A stretch of DNA of 51,526 nt. Source: Halobellus captivus. GTDB lineage: Archaea; Halobacteriota; Halobacteria; Halobacteriales; Haloferacaceae. Position numbers and translations under genes: made by a program. The DNA is taken from NCBI RefSeq assembly GCF_007655485.1, contig NZ_VJXQ01000005.1:103398-154923 (forward strand), in the 5' to 3' direction. The notes under the pieces were generated by a model. It was not told the origin of the DNA. It saw only the letters and a program-made list of their open reading frames with translations, and did not search any database. Positions 35,609 to 44,086 of this stretch are shown here, one piece after another (positions within the stretch are counted from its first letter, which is position 1; each line of letters begins with the position of its first letter).

Positions 35609-36379
35609 TCATTTGTATTTCAATTTCAATTCAATCTCATCAGCAGTCCCTATGAGATTTTGACTATAATCTGAGCGGCAAATCTCCTCTGTGAGTCGAT
35701 TTGCCGCACCTACGATACTAATCCCACCAATTGGTCTACCGGACGGGTCGTTGATTGAGGTTCCAATAGAATTGATCCCTTCAATACGCTCTTCTAGATT
35801 CAATGCGTATCCCTGTTCTCTGATTTGATCCAACTCCTCAAAAAGGGCCGTTCTATCGGTTATCGTGTTTTCTGTTTTCTTCGGCAAGCCGGATTGGTCA
35901 ATAATCGATTCAGCGACATCTCTCTGGAGCTCTGCAAGGATAGATTTTCCAATTGAAGTACGATGCATATACAAGCGAGAACCGATTTCCACGGGTTGAG
36001 ATGCAGTGCGATCTCTCGAACTTGTTGCACAGAAGGCTATCTTATCTTGTTCCAAGATGGCGCACCAAACTTGCTCTTGGATTTCCTCGGTGAATACTTC
36101 CATTGGCTCTTGAGCAGCAGAATACAATTGCTTCTTTTTTCGGATTTTATTTCCAAATTCAAGGAACCGCAAACTAAGTTCGTACACGCCTGCATCGGAA
36201 ACAACAAGTTCATACTTCTGAAGAGTATAGAGATGGGCATAAACGGCACTGGGAGACAGACCAAGTTCTGAGGATAGCTCGGATACACCGGCTTGGTTCT
36301 TTTCTAGTAGAAGTTCGATTATCGATATTAACGTCTCGTCTGATTTCACCGTCCGACTTCCCTCGCTGTCTTTGTTCAT
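35609..36379 (-). CDS. IclR family transcriptional regulator 2
   Basis: The 256-residue protein has the winged-helix part ISIIELLLEKNQAGVSELSS, ELGLSPSAVYAHLYTLQKYE, then the effector domain with AFCATSSRDRTASQPVEIGS, MHRTSIGKSILAELQ, NTITDRTALFEELDQIREQG, EERIEGINSIGTSI and GGISIVGAANRLTEE. It sits between the two LigM-like genes, transcribed in the same direction as paralogue 1 and away from paralogue 2. It is therefore the obvious candidate regulator of both, by position. Composition is AT-rich. Confidence 0.94.
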   Translation of the reverse strand: MNKDSEGSRTVKSDETLISIIELLLEKNQAGVSELSSELGLSPSAVYAHLYTLQKYELVVSDAGVYELSLRFLEFGNKIRKKKQLYSAAQEPMEVFTEEIQEQVWCAILEQDKIAFCATSSRDRTASQPVEIGSRLYMHRTSIGKSILAELQRDVAESIIDQSGLPKKTENTITDRTALFEELDQIREQGYALNLEERIEGINSIGTSINDPSGRPIGGISIVGAANRLTEEICRSDYSQNLIGTADEIELKLKYK

Positions 36380-36834
36380 AGTTCAGGTTGGTCCCAAGTA
36401 AAGAAAAGTATACCTCTATTTGTGTTGAGATGTTTCGTCTGGACTAGTGAATGGTTTTAATCCACAATAGCGATGATCTACATATTCATCACTCTCCCGA
36501 GAGCAGGTTTGGATGCACTATCGATGAACCGTCAAAGCCCAGTTCGTGCCGTGTCGGATCCAATCAGTCAATCTGAACCCGATGTGATTACTTAATATTC
36601 GCTGATAGAAAATTTAGGAGGAGAATACGGGGAATAATAGTCTACTAGTAACGAAAATTAGTGATTCGCACATAACTTTACAACCCTATGTTTGTAATTT
36701 CGTTCAGAACATTTTCGCTGTCAACAAAAATATCGCTGCAAGTCTCCTCAGTATCACAATTTGATATATTTGATATCCTATTGTTTGGGGGAAATTAATA
36801 TAGGGAGAGGGCATTAGCCAATGTAGAGGTTCCA
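36380..36834. promoter_or_regulatory. Divergent spacer between IclR 2 and LigM-like paralogue 2
   Basis: This 455-bp spacer has no gene. AATTAATATA at about 36793-36802 lies 33-42 nt before the ATG at 36835 and may be its TATA element. Near the IclR start the minus strand carries AGAGGTATACTTTTCTTTAC, giving a TATA-like TATAC about 25 nt before that ATG. Any operator for the regulator should lie in this interval. Confidence 0.4.
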
Positions 36835-38241
36835 ATGGCAAAACCAAACAGTCTAGAAGAGATCCTCCAGTCGGTCGAGTCGCCCGTTGAACGTTTCCGG
36901 AGCTTGGATATTGGTGGGGAATATATGGATATTGGTGATGGTTTCATTTGGTCATACCCAGATGATCCTTACGAATTCCCCGACGAATACACAAATTGGA
37001 TTGAAGAACAACGGTCATGGCGAGAAACCTGCGCCTTGGCCGACCAGTCATATCATATGGAAGAGGTTTATCTTGAGGGGCCCGATTCTCTTCAACTCCT
37101 CTCTGATTTAGGAGTGAATAGCTTTGAAGACTTCAGGTCAGGTGAACCGGGACAAGCCAAGCAGCTCGTTATGTGTAATCCTGATGGGGAACTCATAGGT
37201 GATACCGTTCTATTCTACGTTGATGAGGAGAAATTCTTGTCGGTCTCGAATCCGTTCCCCCAACACTGGCTCCAATATAACCTTGAAACGGGCGACTACA
37301 ACGCGACAATAGATCGGATCTACAGTCCGTATGATGATAGTTCGCCTGAACATTTCCGATTCGAAGTTCAGGGGCCGGAAATGTACTCAATTATGGAAGA
37401 AGTGATCGATGGGTCTCTCCCCGAAATTGGCTTCTTCAACCTCAATAAGGTCAAAATCAACGGCAAAGAATTCTGGGCTCTCGGCCACGGTATGGCTGGA
37501 GCACCAGGTGTGGAGGTCTTTGGACCCTATACCTACCATGATGAAATTAAAGATGTGATTCTAGATGCAGGACAGGAATATGGTCTGCGTCAACTCGGAT
37601 CGCAAAGTTACAAGACTGCCACTCTTGAAACAGGTTGGATTGGTCGCCCAGTACCCGCAATCTATGATAGCGATGATCTTGAGGAATACAGAAAGTGGTT
37701 GAGTGCTGAGACACTGGAAGCTAATCTATCGTTTGGGGGGAGTTTTGACTCCGATACCATTTCGGATTATTATTTTGATCCAATTGAGCTCGGATATGAC
37801 CGGCTCATCGACTTTGATCACGACTTCATCGGAAAAGAAGCTCTAGAAGAGAAAATCGACGATCCCAACCGAGAAAAGGTTACACTCGTCTTGGACCACG
37901 AGGATATAATCAAGATCTATAGCTCGTTGTTCGAAGGAGATATGTACAAATTTATGCCTCTCCCCGATCCCTTTGACCGATGGGATTCAGCCCATCATGA
38001 CAAAGTAACCCAGAATGGGAGCACTGTTGGGATAGCACGATGGCTTGGATATACTGCTAACGAACGTAAATTCTTAGCGCTCGGCGTTGTTGATGCCGAC
38101 TACAGCAAGCCCGGGACAGAGGTCAGTTATGTATGGGGTGAACCGAACTCGAAGAAATCCCGAGTCGAACGTCACGAACAGACAACAATTGATGCGACCG
38201 TTGCGTCCACTCCCTATGTGGCCGATGGAAAGGACGTCTAG
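36835..38241 (+). CDS. GcvT-fold, LigM-like tetrahydrofolate-dependent O-demethylase (paralogue 2)
   Basis: The 468-residue protein is a clear paralogue of the product at 33858, with the same domain order. It has SLEEILQSVESPVERFRSL, an extra ~15 residues (GGEYMDIGDGFIW), then YTNWIEEQRSWRETCALADQ, SYHMEEVYLEGPDSL, FRFEVQGPEMY, ALGHGMAGAPGVEVFGPY, TGWIGRPVPAIY, FGGSFDSDTISDYYFDPIEL, DFDHDFIGKEALEEK and YTANERKFLALGVVD. The HGMAGAPG and GGSF...DYY...E-GY elements are those of LigM-type demethylases. It could act on a different methoxy position or substrate than paralogue 1. It converges with an MBL gene, 18 bp apart. AT-rich codon use matches the island. Confidence 0.83.
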   Translation: MAKPNSLEEILQSVESPVERFRSLDIGGEYMDIGDGFIWSYPDDPYEFPDEYTNWIEEQRSWRETCALADQSYHMEEVYLEGPDSLQLLSDLGVNSFEDFRSGEPGQAKQLVMCNPDGELIGDTVLFYVDEEKFLSVSNPFPQHWLQYNLETGDYNATIDRIYSPYDDSSPEHFRFEVQGPEMYSIMEEVIDGSLPEIGFFNLNKVKINGKEFWALGHGMAGAPGVEVFGPYTYHDEIKDVILDAGQEYGLRQLGSQSYKTATLETGWIGRPVPAIYDSDDLEEYRKWLSAETLEANLSFGGSFDSDTISDYYFDPIELGYDRLIDFDHDFIGKEALEEKIDDPNREKVTLVLDHEDIIKIYSSLFEGDMYKFMPLPDPFDRWDSAHHDKVTQNGSTVGIARWLGYTANERKFLALGVVDADYSKPGTEVSYVWGEPNSKKSRVERHEQTTIDATVASTPYVADGKDV

Positions 38242-38259
38242 GAGATAAAGGATACTAAC

Positions 38260-39111
38260 CTATGGCGTGATCGTTAGTCCATCTTCAGCGATAATAACGG
38301 TGCCATCAAACACAGATTCTGCTTGCTCTTTCATTTTGCTAGTATCTCTGTAAGGACGGATGTGAGTGAGTACGAGTGTTTCCACATCTGCTGCAGCAGC
38401 TACTTCACCCGCTTCGGTTGGGTTTGAGTGACCAGTACGCAGTACCGATTTCAAATCCTCCGAAAATGGATACTTCTGCTTATACCTATCCCATACCTCG
38501 TCGTTTGGGTTGTCTATCATTGGTGCATCATCACAGTCATGTATTAGAATATCGGCACCTGAAGCAAATTCAGCAACCGAATCTAACTTTCTCGTATCGC
38601 CGGTGAATACAACTGATGTTCCAGTAGAGTGTTCACTAAACCGATACGCGAACGTCTCGATTGCGTGTTCGACTGGTAACGCTTCGGCGGACCACGAGTC
38701 GGTCTTTACGGATAAATCGGGCGTTGTTTGTTCATAATCGATATCAGTAACGCCCTCCAAAGAATTCCCGAGAGCTGATTGTCGATACTCGAAGTCCTCA
38801 GCGTATATATCCTGAAAAGCTGCCAATAATTCTTCCGTACCCTTCGGCCCGTATACTTTCAGCTCGTCTCGACCTTCTACCCAAGTTGAAATGGCAAAAT
38901 AGAAAAAGTCCGAATTATGATCAATATGATGATGCGTAAAAAAGAGGTGGTTGATCTTTTCGAGACGTACATTATATTCAAGAGAATTCGAGATTGTCTC
39001 AGGACCACAATCAACTAGTATGGGATTATCATCCGCCTCAATTACTATACTTGTCCCACCACGGGCTGGATGGGGCGTGGGGCTTCCTGTACAAAGTACT
39101 TTTATTTCCAT
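38260..39111 (-). CDS. MBL-fold metallo-hydrolase (RNase Z-like), paralogue 3
   Basis: The 283-residue protein starts MEIKVLCTGSPTPHPARGG. Metal ligands are in FFTHHHIDHNSDFFYF, VFTGDTRKLDSVAEFA, LIHDCDDAPM, the His of GHSNPTEAGEVAAAA and LVLTHIRPYRDT. It closes with VIIAEDGLTITP. It is homologous along its whole length to the products at 19112 and 25677. It is convergent with LigM-like paralogue 2. Like its paralogues it lacks the RNase Z exosite arm, so it probably acts on a small molecule. Confidence 0.9.
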   Translation of the reverse strand: MEIKVLCTGSPTPHPARGGTSIVIEADDNPILVDCGPETISNSLEYNVRLEKINHLFFTHHHIDHNSDFFYFAISTWVEGRDELKVYGPKGTEELLAAFQDIYAEDFEYRQSALGNSLEGVTDIDYEQTTPDLSVKTDSWSAEALPVEHAIETFAYRFSEHSTGTSVVFTGDTRKLDSVAEFASGADILIHDCDDAPMIDNPNDEVWDRYKQKYPFSEDLKSVLRTGHSNPTEAGEVAAAADVETLVLTHIRPYRDTSKMKEQAESVFDGTVIIAEDGLTITP

Positions 39112-39455
39112 AATCTAATTACCATATTCTCACTTTCATTTCTGGATGAGTCTTGCACTGGTATCTTTGCCAACACAACAAAAGGGACTTTCGTACATAT
39201 TAAATGCTTTGGAAGATTTTCAAATTTATTACAACTATTATTAGACCTCTGAATGCAGTTGTAGTGATATCGATAGTTCCCATCATCCCTTCGTACTGAC
39301 TTGATTTCTGGAGGCAAATGAACGAGTTCAGAGCGGCCGGTTCAATGAGTCGAACAAAGACGGCGTCTCATATCAGTGAGAGCGCCGTCAGTCCGAACAG
39401 GAGAGAAAGCGATCGCTCATTTATGAGGCTGCCGCTGAACGCGGGTAGCTAAGGT
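39112..39455. other. Intergenic region before the IS-dense zone
   Basis: The AT-rich left half should carry the promoter of the MBL gene; its minus strand reads TATTAAATGTACG-like sequence upstream. The GC-richer right half (about 39310-39455) has no recognised gene and abuts the IS6 element. Confidence 0.35.
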
Positions 39456-40142
39456 AGTGTTCAGATTAGCTGACTGAAACAGACGGCGAATCCTTGTAGC
39501 CACGTCTCTGCTGTGTTCGGTTGAGCGTGTCTGAAGTGAGTAACAAAGGCTTCAGTCCGGCGTTTCAGTTCTTTGAATACCCGTTCGACGGCATTCCGAT
39601 TCCCGTGGGTGACGTGTTGGAATCGGAGCGACTGACGATGGCAGGCCGCCTGCAGCCAGGGTGCGCCATCGACCAGAAAGGTCGCGTCGGAAACGAGATG
39701 TTCCTCGCGGAGTTCTGCGAAGAACATCTCGGTCAACGCTTGGGTTCTGGTCGGGAATAGTCGCACGTGCAGCAGGCGATTCTTCTCGGGATCGACCGAC
39801 GCAAACAGCCAGTAACGCTGGTCATTCACGCGGATTACTGTCTCGTCGACAGCGACATCCGGGTCGTGACCCTCTGCAGGCTGTAGGCTAGCTTTCTGAA
39901 TCCAGTTGTGACCGTCGAACAACAGCGTTCGACACCCAGGCTGTCTAGGACTGAAACGGGATCCGCCAGCGATACCCCTGCTAAATGGAGTTGGATACCG
40001 AGCTTCATCGCGGACTCGGGTGTCGCCTCTCGCTCCACAAAATCTACCTCTGGCCAGTCGCTACAGTCGATGAGGCGGCGGGGTTTTGGCATAGGCACCA
40101 AGCAACTACGGCCGCCTCACTTTTCGATCTTATCTGAACAGT
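39456..40142 (-). mobile_element. IS6-family element, subgroup B, nearly intact (single frameshift)
   Basis: The element is about 687 bp with short inverted ends, AGTGTTCAGAT on the left (39456) and ATCTGAACAGT on the right (ending 40142). The minus-strand transposase starts at ATG 40092 (MPKPRRLIDCSDWPEVDFVE) and reads to TVT near 39917. One base is missing there (GTCCAC expected, GTCAC present). The second frame continues HNWIQKASLQPAEG to the stop at 39461. The DDE triad is present: Asp in VAVDETVIRVND, Asp in FLVDGAPWLQ, and Glu in HGNRNAVERVFKELKRR. No clear 8-bp target duplication flanks it. It is the best preserved IS6 copy here. Confidence 0.88.
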
Positions 40143-40324
40143 GCCTGTGGGTGGTGAGGGTGTTCGTCCGCATACCCTCTTGCGATTATGCTAGAAACGG
40201 GGTCCGTAAGGCGGTTGCACAGTAGTTGAGGTCGGTTGTCTCAATGCATATGGTGTGAACATCACAGGTTTCATTCAGAGGACTCAGATTGAAGCGGCTG
40301 CTCAGTAAGGATGCGAACGGAGTA

Positions 40325-40641
40325 CTATATGAGTTCTCTTTTAGTTCGATGCTCGGAATCTCGGGGGGTGTTGGGAGTACCTTCATCAATTTGCTGCTGT
40401 CTCTCGAATCCAAGCCTTTCATAGAAACCGAGGGCGTTCAGTAACGCAGGAACAATGAGCTGTTATAACCCTCTTTTCGAGCTATCTTTTCGGGTTTTCT
40501 GATGAGTGCCCGTCCAATGCGTTCCTCGGTATAATCAGGGTCGACGAATGTTGCTGCCAGCGTGTTTTCATTAAGATGGACTCCCCCAGCTAACGAGATA
40601 GCCGTCTTTTCGGCGACAATAGTCTTCGACGAACTCGGCAT
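40325..40641 (-). pseudogene. GNAT-type N-acetyltransferase, truncated and frameshifted
   Basis: The minus strand reads MPSSSKTIVAEKTAISLAGG, then VHLNENTLAATFVDPDYTEE and RIGRALIRKPEKIARKEGYN. After a frameshift come LNALGFYERLGFERQQQIDE and GTPNTPRDSEHRTKRELI. VDPDY-x-x-x-x-I-G-R-A-L-I-x-K is the acetyl-CoA binding motif A of GNAT enzymes, with K/R changes relative to the usual Q/R-x-x-G-x-G/A. NALGFYERLGF is motif B. The N-terminal half is absent. The original enzyme probably acetylated a small molecule or protein N-terminus. Confidence 0.75.
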
Positions 40642-40731
40642 TAGACTCTGTTAGTATCAAAATCAGACGTGCTAAACAATCCTGTTATTCCTCAAGTGCA
40701 TTCTGTCGAAGTGACTCACATTGTATGCGAG

Positions 40732-41640
40732 GGCTCTGTTGAAACCCTCAGAGAGTTTCAGTTCCGTCTGGTAATTCCACAGAATGGATGCCCTCCCGAA
40801 GTCGCAGATTCACCGTTTTACTGAGAAGGCGATCCATCTGGCACGCCGAGCGGTCTATCGATACTCCTCGAAGTTTTCTAAACACCGCTATACACTCCCG
40901 CAGCACGTTGTTCTTCTGTGTCTCAAAGTTCGAAAGAACACGACCTATCGTGGCCTGCTTGACGAACTGATCGAGATGTCATAAGTCCGTCGTGCTCTCG
41001 GAGTAGCCGAACTTCCTGCACTATCAACGCTCTGTAAGGCGTTTAATCGGCTTGATATGGCTGTGTGGCGTGTTTTTATTCTCTCTCAGTGACGCTACTA
41101 TCGACAAGTGGGGTCGTTGGGATTGATGCGTCAGGGCTCGACCGTAGTCACGCCTCGAAACACTATACGAAACGAGCCGAACTCACGATTCAGCAGCTCA
41201 AAGTGACACTGCTGGTTGATACGAAGGTGAACGCAACCCTCGATCTACTCGTGACGACTATACGAAAACACGATAGCCCGATCGCACCGTCTTTGATCAA
41301 GCGTAATCCCGAGAGTATTCACATCCTTGTCGGTGACAAAGGGTACGACGATCAGAGAATCAGGCGACTTGCCCATCAATACGAGGTTTGTTCACTGATC
41401 AAGCATCGTGAGTTCACGTCACTTCACCGGGCATAGAACGAACGCTTAGACGCTGATCTCTATGGACAACGGAGTCAATCAGAGACTGTCAACTCAACGC
41501 TCAAGCGGAAGTATGGTGCGTTCGTTCGATCTCGACAACGGTGAACGCAGTTTCGTGTACTTACCATCACTGGTCTCGTTCACAACATCGACCGATCATT
41601 CCTGAACGGCCAGTACAGACGAACCGTTAAGCGGCCATAC
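40732..41640 (+). mobile_element. IS5-like (DDE) insertion element, decayed
   Basis: The left end is GGCTCTGTTGAAACCC (40732-40747), followed 37 bp later by the transposase ATG at 40784 (MDALPKSQIHRFTEKAIHLA). The frame stops at 40983 and resumes in pieces. They include GVVGIDASGLDRSHASKHYT (first Asp), LLVDTKVNATLDLLVTTIRK, ILVGDKGYDDQRIRRLA (second Asp), IKHREFTSLHRA and, after another stop, QSETVNSTLKRKYGAFVRSR (Glu). Stops and frameshifts mean it is inactive. No right terminal repeat was found, so the right end is approximate. Its left end defines the terminal-repeat family seen in the MITE at 16382. Confidence 0.8.
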
Positions 41641-41729
41641 AGAAGTAGTAAAGGAGGAAGAGCACAATATTTCACCGGTGAAAAGCCGATCAATCCAAGA
41701 TAGCGAGCCCCTCGACAACGATAGAGTCA

Positions 41730-42160
41730 CCCATCACTGAGTCGGGGACCGGACAACCGTGACACAGTGTTAAGTAGTACAACTATTCCGAGCAGAGACG
41801 CAGTGAGGTGTACGATAATCTGGCCGACAAACGCGCCGGTCCCAACCGTACACGAACGATCGTTGGTTGTGAGGCATAGACATTCAGAAGAACTACACCG
41901 AGTGCGCCATCAGATCGAGGGAAAACCGCCGCGGACCCGTTGTCACGTGATAGAGCGCGACGACCCCGAGAAGTGTCGGTGCTACCCAAATCATTATTCC
42001 AATAACAATACCGGAAGGCGGGCTATCAGTGATACCCGAGAGCCGAATCGACGGGATGGCGAACAGCATCACGACGACGAGCAGGGTAGCGACCGAGAGC
42101 GCTATCTCAGTTGTTTGAATAGAGGGCTGATCTTTGAGTGTTTCGTCGGGGCGGCACACC
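41730..42160 (-). pseudogene. Multi-spanning membrane protein, frameshifted
   Basis: The minus strand reads an opening IQTTEIALSVATLLVVVMLF and then SGIVIGIMIWVAPTLLGVVA with LYHVTTGPRRFSLDLMA. A first shift gives ALGVVLLNVYASQPTIVRVR, and a second gives GAFVGQIIVHLTASLLGIVV with LLNTVS. Together these make about four hydrophobic helices in a sensible order, so this looks like one gene broken by two frameshifts. The family was not recognised. Confidence 0.5.
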
Positions 42161-42699
42161 TAGACAAATACCCGTCCGAAATAGTAAACTATTGATGATC
42201 GGGGTACTGCTCTATTTTGGCTTGCCATCCGATAACTTGGTCCACCTGTATCGGCCGCAACCGGATCAAAATTTACACCGACACTGTGGTGGATTCAATA
42301 GATCAGTCAAATCATAGCTATGTAGAGCTATCCTTCCGATCGTATATGGGGATTGCTAGGAGTAATATCTTCTAAGTATCCATATATCACACGTCAGTCC
42401 TTCGATTAGGGTTTCGAATCGGTCTATGTAAACTGTCATTGGAGAACTCATCTGTCTAGGCTAACTATAAATAAAAATGATAGATATAATATATGGTATA
42501 TAATATTATTTATTAGCATTCGAATATTGTCTTTACATTCGAGAAGTCCTATTTGCGCCTAATAGTGTTAAAAATCCTTCTTTTGATTGGTAAGATTAAT
42601 TGATATGATTCCTTTAACCTAATTAATTCGGTTTTTTCAGCGAAATAAGAGAGTAAACTCCGTAGCCCTCACTTACAAAATATTCGGCTCTGTAGTTTC
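42161..42699. other. AT-rich intergenic region
   Basis: About 540 bp without a gene; the section near 42470-42620 is especially AT-rich, with many overlapping TATA-like motifs. No repeats or hairpins of note were seen. Confidence 0.4.
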
Positions 42700-43215
42700 G
42701 ATACACTACGGTTGATTTCACGGATATCTTACGCTTCGGCAGAAGTTATAGTCGTCGCTTTCAGCAGCATTACACGACCTCCAGCCACCACTACACGCAC
42801 GCACGGCAGCGCCGAGCGTGCGCTTGGTTGACGAAAAAACGGTTTTAGACTGAAGCATTGGTGGTACCGATCACCGTCTATGCGGGCGTCATAAGTGTGA
42901 TCGAGCGGATTTTTGAATCTGTGCTTGATCAGCGGTCTAATGCCATTTTCGCGGAGTTCATCGCGGAAAGCTTTCGCGTCGCGTTTCTTCGAGTAGTCGA
43001 GTGGATGTTGGTGATGTACAGCGTTTCAACATCCACGAGCGCAGTGACTTTCAGCGCCCGGACGCGGTAGGATTTGCCCAGATCGATACGGAGTGTATGG
43101 AACGTGAGTATCGCCCACTCGGCGGGTTCTTCTGTATTATCGACAACTGGTCTAGCTGTATCGACCGTAACACGCGTGAGAAGACGGAATTCGGATATCA
43201 AACTATGCTGTCTCC
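42700..43215 (-). pseudogene. Remnant of a second IS5-like transposase
   Basis: On the minus strand LRIDLGKSYRVRALKVTALV and DVETLYITNIHSTT match the core of a haloarchaeal IS5-type transposase, where 'KVTxLVDVETLxIxDxH' is diagnostic. After a shift, LRENGIRPLIKHRFKNPLDH and TYDARIDGDRYHQ correspond to the 'RPLIKHREx' segment. Traces of the region after the catalytic Glu follow. All catalytic residues except parts of the core are lost. It differs from the element at 40732. Confidence 0.6.
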
Positions 43216-43417
43216 TCGCTTTCTACGGCAATAACGCAGTCGCGGTGTCTCCGTCTAGCGAAACTACAGATCCAAATATTCCAACTAAAAATGAATACAA
43301 AATTAATAATTTGATGGTTTTTCTCATATGTGAGCTTCACGCCAAGATAGAATGCCAACCGTACGCGAGTCATAGGTTTCGATGGGGTTAAGCGATTGAG
43401 TGCTGTTATTCTGATTT

Positions 43418-44032
43418 ATGAGTGAGTCTGGGCCTGGGCCACGTGGGAAGGTGGAGCGATTACTTGAGAAGTATAGTCTTGAGGAGTTCGGTGATTATTT
43501 ACTTGATCGGTGGACGGCGGAGGATGCTGGGGAGCGATTGAGTTTGCGGGAGCTCGCACGAGAGTTCAATATTAGACTGCTTGAAGTGCGGTTGCGGGAG
43601 GTTGATTTGGAGCCAATTGAAGCGACGTTGGAGGGGTATTATGACTCGTTGACTGGTGATGGCGTGAGTAGTGGGGTCCAAACTCAGGTTCGACGAACCC
43701 TTGCACAATCCGGCGTAGATGTACAGGAATTGACGGACGAGTTTGTATCTCGACAGGCGATCCATACGTATTTAACTAAGACTCGGGGAGGGAAGCAACC
43801 CGCGTCGGATGCCTCAATCTCGACTGCGGGTGTCAAGGAGACAGTCGAGCGACTCCGATCGCGGATCCGGGAAGTTTCGACAGGTCGGTTAGTCCGGTTA
43901 CAGAATGCTGGAGAAATTACCCTTGGGGAGTTTCGGGTCACCGTGGATATTCAGGTGTACTGCTCCGACTGTGGGACCCAGCAGAGTATGACGGACCTTC
44001 TCTCACAGAAGGGGTGTAATTGTGGTGGGTGA
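43418..44032 (+). CDS. rdfA: Rod-determining factor RdfA
   Basis: The 204-residue protein begins PGPRGKVERLLEKYSLEEFG, then DYLLDRWTAEDAGERLSLRE, then LAREFNIRLLEVRLREVDLE. This is a helix-turn-helix-like region characteristic of the haloarchaeal RdfA family. A middle helical part follows, then a C-terminal zinc ribbon CSDCGTQQSMTDLLSQKGCN (C-x2-C...C-x-C). RdfA family proteins are linked to rod/disk cell-shape control in Haloferax, and some replicons carry extra copies. It lies 54 bp before the SMC-related gene in the same direction, the usual gene order. The pair is embedded among IS remnants, so it may be an accessory copy. Confidence 0.87.
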   Translation: MSESGPGPRGKVERLLEKYSLEEFGDYLLDRWTAEDAGERLSLRELAREFNIRLLEVRLREVDLEPIEATLEGYYDSLTGDGVSSGVQTQVRRTLAQSGVDVQELTDEFVSRQAIHTYLTKTRGGKQPASDASISTAGVKETVERLRSRIREVSTGRLVRLQNAGEITLGEFRVTVDIQVYCSDCGTQQSMTDLLSQKGCNCGG

Positions 44033-44086
44033 CTAGTGCTGGAATTTAGGAAGAATTATTGTCTGCACGTGCCAATTACAATAATA

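Noticed and set aside
33858-38241. DMSP demethylase (DmdA) pathway, with the CoA ligase and crotonase as DmdB/DmdD
   Set aside because: The GcvT-fold proteins are 75-100 residues longer than DmdA and carry the LigM motif series. No DmdC-type acyl-CoA dehydrogenase is present. It was kept as a weaker alternative to be settled by phylogeny.
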